Assembly (NCBI GenBank): GCA_025054905.1
Contig: JANWZF010000171.1
Coordinates: 1 to 5,760 of the forward strand
Origin: Tepidimonas sp.
GTDB taxonomy: Bacteria > Pseudomonadota > Gammaproteobacteria > Burkholderiales > Burkholderiaceae_C
Direction: 5' to 3'
Length of the DNA: 5,760 bases
Shown here: positions 1 to 5,048 of the stretch, piece by piece
Layout of the letters: each line of letters opens with the position of its first letter
How positions within the stretch are numbered: the first letter of the stretch is position 1
The notes under the pieces: model-generated
Database searches by the model: none
Told to the model about the DNA's origin: nothing
Seen by the model: the letters and a program-made list of their open reading frames with translations, nothing else
Made by a program: the position numbers and the translations under genes

Positions 1-128
1 CGGCGCACCTCGGGGCGGCCGTCGACGTTGATTTCCTCCCACTCGGTCACCCCGCGCGCGCGCAACAGCGCCTTGGCACGGTGGCAGTATGGGCAGTAGT
101 CGCTGCTGTAGATCTTGACATGGGCCAT
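1..128 (-). CDS. grxC: Glutaredoxin 3 (GrxC), N-terminal part, cut by the left window edge
   Basis: Glutaredoxin is a small cytoplasmic dithiol oxidoreductase that reduces protein disulfides and glutathione mixed disulfides using glutathione. The 42 visible residues begin MAHVKIYSSDYCPYCHRAK, a beta strand leading into the dithiol active site CPYC (Cys12 and Cys15), followed by a basic helix and a second strand (EEINVDG). This fits the GrxC type; the family is about 85 residues, so the second half with the cis-Pro (TVP) and GG glutathione-binding segments lies outside the window. The ATG at 128-126 is supported by an AGGAG 9 nt upstream. The gene lies 61 bp downstream of the rhodanese gene on the same strand, probably in one transcript. 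In many Burkholderiales the next gene is secB; that is inference, as it is not in view. Confidence 0.93.
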   Translation of the reverse strand, partial: MAHVKIYSSDYCPYCHRAKALLRARGVTEWEEINVDGRPEVR

Positions 129-137
129 CTCGGTGGG

Positions 138-142
138 CTCCT
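138..142 (-). promoter_or_regulatory. Shine-Dalgarno of grxC
   Basis: The minus strand reads AGGAG here, a full-strength Shine-Dalgarno core 9 nt before the ATG at 128-126. It fixes the grxC start. Confidence 0.75.
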
Positions 143-189
143 GAATCGTCGGGGCACTCCAAACGACGCCCCAATCCCTGCCACGCGCC

Positions 190-603
190 TCAGGCGCCGG
201 TTTGCACCGGCAGGCTGGCCGCGCGCCACGCCGCCAGACCGCCGGCCAGCGACACGGCCTGGTCGTAGCCGAGCTTCTTGGCGATCGCCGCCGCCCGGCG
301 CGAGCGCACCCCCGAGGCGCACACCAACACCAGCGGCGTGGCCTTGTTCTTGACCACCTGGGGCAGCCGCTGCGCCAGCTCATCCAGCGGCACGTTGCGC
401 GCGCCGACCACATGACCGGCCGCATATTCGGCCGGCGAGCACACATCGATCACCACCGCCTTGTCGCGGTTGATCAGCTGCACCGCCTCGGTCGGGTTGA
501 CGCCAGCGGCCATGCCGCCGGTGACCACCGGCCACAGCAGCATCAGCCCCGAGCCCAGCGCCACCGCCACCAGCATCCAGTTGTCGATCAGAAACTCCAC
601 CAC
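190..603 (-). CDS. Membrane-anchored rhodanese-like sulfurtransferase
   Basis: This is a single-domain rhodanese of about 137 residues, carrying sulfur (or a similar group) as a persulfide on one cysteine. A hydrophobic N-terminal segment (about residues 9-27, from WMLVAVALG to WPVV) looks like one membrane anchor. The rhodanese domain follows (about 35-133): the CH2A-type motif DVCSPAEYAAGH (53-64), the active-site loop CASGVRS (Cys95, with Arg100 closing the C-x4-R loop) and the C-terminal LAGGLAAW (119-126). Start choice: the domain-family pattern 'xxFLIDNW' and a purine-rich AAGGAAG on the minus strand at 619-613 favour the GTG at 603-601; GTG 600-598 and ATG 624-622 are alternatives. The natural donor and acceptor are unknown. 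It precedes grxC, so a thiol/sulfur redox role is plausible, and it diverges from gpmA. The domain assignment is certain; the physiological role is inference. Confidence 0.9.
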   Translation of the reverse strand: MVEFLIDNWMLVAVALGSGLMLLWPVVTGGMAAGVNPTEAVQLINRDKAVVIDVCSPAEYAAGHVVGARNVPLDELAQRLPQVVKNKATPLVLVCASGVRSRRAAAIAKKLGYDQAVSLAGGLAAWRAASLPVQTGA

Positions 604-612
604 GGCTGCACG

Positions 613-619
613 CTTCCTT
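613..619 (-). promoter_or_regulatory. Probable Shine-Dalgarno of the rhodanese gene
   Basis: The minus strand reads AAGGAAG, 9 nt before the GTG at 603-601. The upstream ATG at 624-622 has no purine-rich ribosome-binding sequence in front of it, so this site argues for the GTG start. Confidence 0.45.
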
Positions 620-674
620 GTCATCGGGTTCAGAGAGGAGGCGGCAACGCACCTTCGGCTGCCGTCGGGTCGGT

Positions 675-684
675 ATTCTAGAAT
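675..684. promoter_or_regulatory. Perfect 10-bp palindrome giving divergent -10 elements (rhodanese / gpmA)
   Basis: ATTCTAGAAT is a perfect palindrome in the AT-richest part of the 604-727 divergent region. It places TAGAAT (5 of 6 matches to the sigma-70 -10 TATAAT) on the plus strand at 679-684 and on the minus strand at 680-675. Transcripts starting a few bases beyond each would lead into gpmA (728) and the rhodanese gene (603). No good -35 is seen on either side; the best plus-strand candidate is TTCGGC at 654-659, with a long 19-nt spacer. It could instead be an operator half-site pair. The palindrome is seen directly; promoter function is inference. Confidence 0.4.
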
Positions 685-727
685 GTCGGGGTTTTCCCCA
701 GCCCGACCCGGCCCATCCCCGTTGACC

Positions 728-1474
728 ATGCACAAGCTTGTCCTCATCCGCCACGGCGAATCGACCTGGAACCTCGAAAACCGCTTCACCGGCTGGACCG
801 ACGTAGACCTGACCCCCACCGGCATCGCGCAGGCGATCGCCGCCGGGCGGCTGTTGCGCGACGAGGGCTGGGATTTCGACCTGTGCTTCACCAGCGTGCT
901 CAAGCGCGCGATCCACACGCTGTGGTACGTGCTGGACGAGATGGACCGCACCTGGCTGCCGGTGGTCAAGGACTGGCGCCTCAACGAGCGCCACTACGGC
1001 GCGCTGCAGGGCCTCAACAAGGCCGACATGGCGCGCCAGTATGGCGAGCAGCAGGTGCTGCTGTGGCGGCGCAGCTACGACGTGCCGCCGCCTGCGCTGG
1101 CCCCGGACGACCCGCGTGGGCAGCGCCATGATCGCCGCTACGCGCACCTGCCCCCCGAACAGATCCCGCTGACCGAATGCCTGAAGGATACGGTGGCGCG
1201 CGTCGTGCCGTACTGGGAGCAGACGATCGCGCCGGCGGTGCGCAGCGGCCAGCGCGTGCTGATCGCCGCGCACGGCAACTCGATCCGGGCGCTGATCAAG
1301 CACCTGGACGGCATCTCCGACGCGGACATCGTCGGGCTCAACATCCCCAACGGCGTGCCGCTGGTGATCGAATTCGACGCCGGGATGCGGCTGCAGCGCC
1401 GCTACTACCTGGGCGATGCCGCCGCGGTGGAGGCCGCTGCCGCGGCGGTGGCACGCCAGGGCACCAGCGGCTGA
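728..1474 (+). CDS. gpmA: 2,3-bisphosphoglycerate-dependent phosphoglycerate mutase
   Basis: Cytoplasmic glycolytic/gluconeogenic enzyme interconverting 3- and 2-phosphoglycerate through a phosphohistidine primed by 2,3-bisphosphoglycerate. The 248-residue product matches the E. coli GpmA length (about 250). Visible landmarks: LIRHGESTWN with the phospho-accepting His9, the substrate-binding FTGWTDVDLT (20-29), the general acid Glu87 in LNERHYG, the HDRRYAHL region (134-141), AAHGNSIRAL with second catalytic His182, and NIPNGVPLV (205-213). The tail is an Ala-rich helix (231-241), as usual in proteobacterial GpmA. The ATG at 728 is set by homology of the first strand; it has no recognisable Shine-Dalgarno, being preceded by a C-rich leader. 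The gene diverges from the rhodanese gene and is followed 99 bp later by ctpA on the same strand. All catalytic residues are intact. Confidence 0.97.
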   Translation: MHKLVLIRHGESTWNLENRFTGWTDVDLTPTGIAQAIAAGRLLRDEGWDFDLCFTSVLKRAIHTLWYVLDEMDRTWLPVVKDWRLNERHYGALQGLNKADMARQYGEQQVLLWRRSYDVPPPALAPDDPRGQRHDRRYAHLPPEQIPLTECLKDTVARVVPYWEQTIAPAVRSGQRVLIAAHGNSIRALIKHLDGISDADIVGLNIPNGVPLVIEFDAGMRLQRRYYLGDAAAVEAAAAAVARQGTSG

Positions 1475-1475
1475 A

Positions 1476-1524
1476 CTGCCGCGGCGTGCTGCCTTGCGCC
1501 GCCCAGCCGGAACCTGCGCGGCAG
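1476..1524 (+). other. Inverted repeats after gpmA (possible transcript 3' hairpin)
   Basis: Two overlapping inverted repeats follow the gpmA stop. GCGGCG (1481-1486) pairs with CGCCGC (1497-1502) across a 10-nt loop, and CTGCCGCG (1476-1483) pairs perfectly with CGCGGCAG (1517-1524) across 33 nt. They share bases, so they are alternative folds. Neither is followed by a T-run, so this is not a classical intrinsic terminator; it may protect the gpmA 3' end or be a chance product of high GC. Confidence 0.3.
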
Positions 1525-1541
1525 GGTCATCCTCCAAGGTG

Positions 1542-1547
1542 TATAGT
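1542..1547 (+). promoter_or_regulatory. Candidate -10 element for ctpA
   Basis: TATAGT matches the sigma-70 -10 consensus at 5 of 6 positions and lies 26 nt before the ctpA ATG, in a gap that is otherwise GC-rich. No convincing -35 is present 16-18 nt upstream (the sequence there is GC-rich around 1518-1525). It suggests that ctpA-moeB can be transcribed separately from gpmA. Confidence 0.4.
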
Positions 1548-1562
1548 GCCAGGCCTTGGAGC

Positions 1563-1566
1563 AGGA
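1563..1566 (+). promoter_or_regulatory. Shine-Dalgarno of ctpA
   Basis: AGGA ends 7 nt before the ATG at 1574. It decides against the in-frame TTG at 1556, which would add six residues with no family support. Confidence 0.65.
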
Positions 1567-1573
1567 TACGCCG

Positions 1574-3037
1574 ATGGGGCACAAGTTGAGCATCGCAGGC
1601 TGGCTGGCGCTGGGCGCGCTGGCTGGCGCCTTGACCACCGTGGGGCTGCAGGCCACCGCGCGGGCATCGTTTGCCCCGCTGCCGCTGCAGGAGCTGCAGC
1701 AGTTTGCCGCCGTCTATGGGCTCATCAAGAGCGACTATGTCGAGCCGGTGGACGACAAGAAGCTCATCAACGACGCCATCGCCGGCATGGTCTCGGCGCT
1801 GGATCCCCATTCGCAATATTTCGATGCCAAATCGTTCAAGGAATTCCGCGAAGGCACCTCGGGGCGCTTTGTCGGCGTGGGCATCGAGATCACGATGGAA
1901 GACGGCCTGGTCAAGGTCGTCTCACCGATCGAGGATTCCCCTGCGTTTCGCGCCGGGCTGAAGGCTGGTGACCTGATCACCAAGATCGACGACACCGCCG
2001 TCAAGGGGCTGACGATCAACGAGGCGGTCAAGCGCATGCGTGGCGAGCCCAACACCAAGGTCGAACTGACGGTGTTTCGCCGCGATGAGAACCGCACCTT
2101 CCGGGTCACGATCACGCGCCAGGAGATCAAGACCGTCAGCGTGCGCGCCAAGGTGGTCGAGCCCGGCTACGCCTGGGTGCGCGTGTCGCAGTTCCAGGAG
2201 CGCACGCTGGAGGACTTCGCGCGCAAACTGGAAGAGATCGCGCGCAGCGAGCCGCAGCTCAAGGGCCTGGTGCTGGATCTGCGCAACGACCCCGGTGGTC
2301 TGCTGGATGCCGCGGTGGGGCTGGCGGCGGTGTTTCTACCCGACAACGCGGTGGTGGTGACCACCAATGGACAGCTGGAGGAAAGCAAGGCCACCTACCG
2401 GGCCACGGCGCGCGACTACCTGCGTCGCCCCGGCGCCGACCCCGTGGCGCGCCTGACCGCCAACACGCAGGGGCTGTACAAGCGCCTGCCGCTGGTGGTG
2501 CTGGTCAACGAAGGCTCGGCCTCGGCCAGCGAGATCGTCGCCGGCGCACTGCAGGATCACCGGCGCGCCACCATCATGGGCAGCCAGACCTTCGGCAAAG
2601 GTTCGGTGCAGACCGTGCGGCCCCTGGGCCCCGACACGGCGCTGAAGCTGACCACGGCACGCTACTACACGCCCAGCGGCCGCTCGATCCAGGCCAAAGG
2701 GATCGTGCCCGACGTGTGGGTAGACGAAACCCCGGAGGGCAACCTCTTTGCGGCGCTGCGCACCCGTGAGGCCGATCTGGACAAGCACTTGAGCGGCCCG
2801 GATGAGCGCCAGCTCAGCGATGCCGAGCGCGAGGCGCTGCGCCAGCGTGAGCGCGAGCGCGAGCAGGCCCGCCAGCGACTGGAAGAAGAGCAGCGCAAAA
2901 ACCCCGGTGCGCGGTTGCTGCCGGAGTTTGGCTCGGACAAGGATTTCCAGTTGCAGCAGGCGCTCAACCAGCTCAAGGGTCTGCCGGTGGTGGCCAGCAA
3001 GACCGCCAGCGAGCGCCCGCCCAAAGCCGACAACTGA
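1574..3037 (+). CDS. ctpA: S41-family C-terminal processing peptidase (CtpA/Prc type)
   Basis: An envelope serine protease that trims or degrades proteins from their C-terminus, 487 residues long. Order of parts: a hydrophobic N-terminal export signal or anchor (about 8-26, with a possible cleavage after ARA at 29-31); a helical lead-in (35-92) containing DPHSQYFD; a PDZ domain (about 95-180) with the carboxylate-binding-loop region RFVGVGIEI and GLKAGDLITKID; and the tail-protease core (about 185-385) with LVLDLRNDPGG (232-242). The catalytic residues are Ser317 in GSASASE and Lys342 in FGKGSVQ. Gln346 occupies the CtpB Gln position, and Asp328 matches the Prc Asp441 position. Spacing Ser+25=Lys and Ser+29=Gln agrees with the family. 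The C-terminus (about 412-442) is a highly charged Arg/Glu helix, possibly a coiled coil. moeB follows after 27 bp. Substrates and any activating lipoprotein cannot be read from here. Confidence 0.95.
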   Translation: MGHKLSIAGWLALGALAGALTTVGLQATARASFAPLPLQELQQFAAVYGLIKSDYVEPVDDKKLINDAIAGMVSALDPHSQYFDAKSFKEFREGTSGRFVGVGIEITMEDGLVKVVSPIEDSPAFRAGLKAGDLITKIDDTAVKGLTINEAVKRMRGEPNTKVELTVFRRDENRTFRVTITRQEIKTVSVRAKVVEPGYAWVRVSQFQERTLEDFARKLEEIARSEPQLKGLVLDLRNDPGGLLDAAVGLAAVFLPDNAVVVTTNGQLEESKATYRATARDYLRRPGADPVARLTANTQGLYKRLPLVVLVNEGSASASEIVAGALQDHRRATIMGSQTFGKGSVQTVRPLGPDTALKLTTARYYTPSGRSIQAKGIVPDVWVDETPEGNLFAALRTREADLDKHLSGPDERQLSDAEREALRQREREREQARQRLEEEQRKNPGARLLPEFGSDKDFQLQQALNQLKGLPVVASKTASERPPKADN

Positions 3038-3049
3038 TCGCTGCACCCG

Positions 3050-3055
3050 GGTGAG
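3050..3055 (+). promoter_or_regulatory. Probable Shine-Dalgarno of moeB
   Basis: GGTGAG lies in the 27-bp gap after the ctpA stop and ends 9 nt before the ATG at 3065, supporting that start and translation from the ctpA transcript. Confidence 0.5.
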
Positions 3056-3064
3056 CCAACCGCG

Positions 3065-3829
3065 ATGACCGACGAGCAGCTGCTGCGCTATTCACGCCAT
3101 ATCCTGCTGGAAGAATGGGGCATCGAGGGGCAGCAGCGGCTGCTCCAGGCGCACGCGGTGGTGGTGGGCGCAGGCGGCCTGGGCTCACCGGTGGCGCTGT
3201 ACCTGGCCAGCGCGGGCGTTGGCCGCATCACGCTGGTGGACCCTGACACGGTGGACCTGACCAACCTGCAGCGCCAGATCGCGCACAGCCAGGCGCGCCT
3301 CGGCCAGCCCAAGGCGCTGTCGGCGCGCGCGGCGATGCAGGCGCTCAACCCCGAGGTGCGCGTCGAAGCGCTCGTGCAGCGCGCCGATGAGGCGTTGCTG
3401 GATGCCCTGCTGCCGGATGCCGACGTGCTGCTGGACTGCAGCGACAATTTCGCCACGCGCCACGCGCTCAACCGCGCCAGCGTGCGCCACCGCGTACCGC
3501 TGGTGTCGGGGGCGGCCATCCGCTTCGACGGTCAGGTGGCGGTGTTCGATCCGCGCCAGCCCGCCGCCGCCTGCTATGCGTGCCTGTTTGCGCCCGAGCA
3601 GGCGCCCGACGAGGTACGCTGCGCGACGATGGGGGTGTTTGCCCCGCTGGTGGGCATCATCGGCAGCCTGCAAGCGGCCGAGGCGCTCAAACTGCTGGCC
3701 GGGCTACCCGCAGGCCTGAGCGGCAAACTGCTGATGCTCGACGGCCGCGCCAGCCACTTCACCGAAGTGCGGCTGCAGCGACGCGCCGACTGCCCGGTGT
3801 GCGGCGGCGACGTCACGCCCGCCCAATGA
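3065..3829 (+). CDS. moeB: MoeB/ThiF/HesA-family sulfur-carrier adenylyltransferase
   Basis: An E1-like enzyme that uses ATP to adenylate the C-terminal glycine of a ubiquitin-like sulfur carrier (MoaD for molybdopterin, ThiS for thiazole). The 254-residue product contains RYSRHILL (8-15, with the Arg that reaches across the dimer into the partner's ATP site), the nucleotide loop GAGGLGSPV (35-43), VDPDTVDLTNLQRQ (58-71) and DCSDN (124-128, metal-binding Asp127). It also has the zinc cysteines C170-x2-C173 and C243-x2-C246, and Cys186 in RCATMGVFAPLVGIIGSLQA, the position of the ThiF/MoeB crossover cysteine. There is no C-terminal rhodanese domain, so sulfur must come from another protein. 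MoeB and bacterial ThiF are hard to separate by sequence; the symbol follows usual annotation of this locus, and a dual MoaD/ThiS role is possible. No carrier gene is adjacent. The 3' end overlaps the convergent BLUF gene by 17 bp. Confidence 0.88.
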   Translation: MTDEQLLRYSRHILLEEWGIEGQQRLLQAHAVVVGAGGLGSPVALYLASAGVGRITLVDPDTVDLTNLQRQIAHSQARLGQPKALSARAAMQALNPEVRVEALVQRADEALLDALLPDADVLLDCSDNFATRHALNRASVRHRVPLVSGAAIRFDGQVAVFDPRQPAAACYACLFAPEQAPDEVRCATMGVFAPLVGIIGSLQAAEALKLLAGLPAGLSGKLLMLDGRASHFTEVRLQRRADCPVCGGDVTPAQ

Positions 3830-4238
3830 TGCTGGCGGTGGCCATCAATTCCTCCAGCAGCGCCAGCGACACCTTGCCCGAGACACTGTAGGGATCGAAC
3901 TCCGGGCGCTCCGAATACTTCAGCACGATCGACGTGTTGAGCTTGGTCAGGTTGACCTGTCCCATCGTCCAGCCGCCAAAGCGCCGCTCCGAGATTTCCT
4001 CGTACAGCAGCAGCTCCACATCGTGGTGGCGCGGATCCTCGATGATCTGCTTGTAAAGCCGGTTGACCGCGCTGCGCCCCCCCTCGATGGCCTGCAGATA
4101 AATGCCGCCACCGTAGCACAGGATGCCGGTGATGCCGTTGTGCAGGTTGTGATGCCGCGCCGAGTGCAGAATATCTTCGATGTCCTGCGCGGTGTGGTCA
4201 GCCCGCGCGCGGCTGACGTAGAGCAATCGCACCAACAT
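3813..4238 (-). CDS. Short BLUF-domain blue-light (FAD) photoreceptor
   Basis: A 141-residue protein that is almost entirely one BLUF domain, the flavin-binding module in which blue light rearranges hydrogen bonds around FAD. Every photocycle residue is present at a constant offset of 14 from Rhodobacter AppA: Tyr7 (AppA Tyr21) in LLYVSRA, Asn31 (Asn45) before GITG, Gln49 (Gln63) in YLQAIEGG, Trp90 (Trp104) and Met92 (Met106) in FGGWTMG. About 45 residues after Met92 (SIVLKYSERPEF onward) form a helical cap as in stand-alone PixD/BlrB-like proteins; no enzymatic output domain is fused, so signalling must pass to a partner. The ATG at 4238 lies 12 bp after the folE stop with a G-rich stretch (4249-4244) as a weak ribosome site, so the two genes are almost certainly co-transcribed. 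The output partner is unknown. Confidence 0.93.
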   Translation of the reverse strand: MLVRLLYVSRARADHTAQDIEDILHSARHHNLHNGITGILCYGGGIYLQAIEGGRSAVNRLYKQIIEDPRHHDVELLLYEEISERRFGGWTMGQVNLTKLNTSIVLKYSERPEFDPYSVSGKVSLALLEELMATASIIGRA

Positions 4239-4250
4239 GGCATCCCCCCG

Positions 4251-4991
4251 TCATTGCGGCGCCACGTGGCGCGGGATCAGCGACAGAAACTCGCGCCGCA
4301 GATTGGCATCTTTCAGGAACACCCCGCGCATCACCGAGTTGATCATGCGGCTGTCCATGTCCTTGACGCCGCGCCAGGCCATGCAGTAGTGCGTGGCTTC
4401 CATCACGATGGCCAGGCCGTCGGGCTGGGTCTTTTCCTGGATCAGGTCGGCCAGCTGCACCACCGCCTCTTCCTGGATCTGCGGCCGCCCCATAATCCAC
4501 TCGGCCAGCCGCGCGTACTTCGACAGCCCGATCACGTTGGTGTGCTCGTTGGGCATGACACCGATCCACAGCCGTCCGATCACCGGGCAGAAATGGTGGC
4601 TGCAGGCGCTGCGCACCGTGATCGGGCCGACGATCATCAGCTCGTTGAGGTGCTCGGCGTTGGGAAATTCGGTGATCGTGGGCGCCTTCACGTAACGGCC
4701 GGCAAAGACCTCCTTGAGGTACATCTTGGCCACACGACGCGCGGTGTCTTCGGTGTTGTGGTCGCTGGTGGTGTCGATAACCAGGCTGTCCAGCACCGCC
4801 TGCATCTTGTCGGTGACCTCCTCCAGCAGCTGGTCGAGCTCGCCGGGCTGGATGAAGTCAGCGATGTTGTCGTTGGCGTGAAAGCGCTTGCGGGCAGCAC
4901 GAAGACGCTCGCGGATGCGCACCGAAACGGGCACGCCAGCGTCGTCGGCTCGGGATTCGGCAGTCATAGCGTCGGGATGGGGCATGAGCAT
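4251..4991 (-). CDS. folE: GTP cyclohydrolase I, type IA
   Basis: Converts GTP to 7,8-dihydroneopterin triphosphate, the first committed step of tetrahydrofolate and other pterins; a zinc-dependent cytoplasmic homodecamer. With the ATG at 4991, supported by AGGA 9 nt upstream, the product has 246 residues against about 222 in E. coli. Most of the excess is a polar N-terminal extension (to about residue 24). The catalytic domain shows DHNTEDTARRVAKMY (77-91), the zinc ligands Cys130 and His133 in SACSHHF and Cys203 in HYC, catalytic His132, NVIGLSKYARLAEW (152-165), RPQIQEE, and the C-terminal ARG-like motif WRGVKDMDS through MRGVFL and RREFL. The zinc motif reads CSHHFC rather than the E. coli CEHHF, a variant I associate with betaproteobacteria. 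It lies 57 bp after clsB and 12 bp before the BLUF gene. In-frame alternatives for the start are ATGs at 4985 and 4967 and a GTG at 5009. Confidence 0.96.
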   Translation of the reverse strand: MLMPHPDAMTAESRADDAGVPVSVRIRERLRAARKRFHANDNIADFIQPGELDQLLEEVTDKMQAVLDSLVIDTTSDHNTEDTARRVAKMYLKEVFAGRYVKAPTITEFPNAEHLNELMIVGPITVRSACSHHFCPVIGRLWIGVMPNEHTNVIGLSKYARLAEWIMGRPQIQEEAVVQLADLIQEKTQPDGLAIVMEATHYCMAWRGVKDMDSRMINSVMRGVFLKDANLRREFLSLIPRHVAPQ

Positions 4992-5000
4992 GGCGCGGCA

Positions 5001-5004
5001 TCCT
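5001..5004 (-). promoter_or_regulatory. Shine-Dalgarno of folE
   Basis: The minus strand reads AGGA, 9 nt before the ATG at 4991-4989. This favours that ATG over the in-frame ATGs further in and over the upstream GTG at 5009. Confidence 0.55.
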
Positions 5005-5013
5005 AACACCGAA

Positions 5014-5046
5014 GCGCCAGGGGCGCCAGGCTTGGGGGCGAGCCCC
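5014..5046. repeat. Short GC-rich repeats in the clsB-folE gap
   Basis: The 57-bp gap contains a tandem 9-bp direct repeat (GCGCCAGGG at 5014-5022, then GCGCCAGGC at 5023-5031). GCGCC (5014-5018) can also pair with GGCGC (5022-5026) over a 3-nt loop. Beside it GGGG (5035-5038) and CCCC (5043-5046) form a small stem. On the transcribed minus strand none of these is followed by a clear U-run, so they do not make a convincing terminator; read-through from clsB to folE is plausible. Confidence 0.4.
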
Positions 5047-5048
5047 TT

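Noticed and set aside
604..984. Upstream extension of the rhodanese frame to 264 residues
   Set aside because: The extra N-terminal part is the antisense of gpmA and the intergenic region, has no rhodanese-family counterpart, and would place the membrane anchor in mid-protein.
380..1816. 478-codon minus-strand open frame running antisense through gpmA and into ctpA
   Set aside because: It is a GC-driven shadow: Arg/Gly/Ala/His-rich, no recognisable domain, and it runs through the rhodanese region in a different frame from the real protein. gpmA and ctpA on the other strand have full catalytic motifs.
1177..1971. 264-codon plus-strand open frame straddling the end of gpmA and the start of ctpA
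   Set aside because: It is a frame-shifted reading of both genes, rich in Arg/Ala/Gly, with no domain; the true frames are unambiguous.
2830..2900. Repetitive GAGCGCGAGCGCGAG-like stretch near the ctpA end as a tandem DNA repeat
   Set aside because: It encodes the Arg/Glu-rich charged helix of CtpA, in frame and irregular; it is a protein composition effect rather than a DNA repeat.
2336..3046. 236-codon minus-strand open frame opposite the ctpA 3' half
   Set aside because: No family resemblance, and the composition mirrors the antisense of the Arg/Glu-rich ctpA C-terminus.
3185..3673. 162-codon minus-strand open frame opposite moeB
   Set aside because: A shadow of moeB with a biased Arg/His/Ala composition and no ribosome site or domain.
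4023..5006. 327-codon plus-strand open frame opposite folE and the BLUF gene
   Set aside because: The translation is His/Val/Asp/Gln-rich low-complexity text typical of the antisense of a GC-rich gene; folE and BLUF on the minus strand carry complete active-site motifs.
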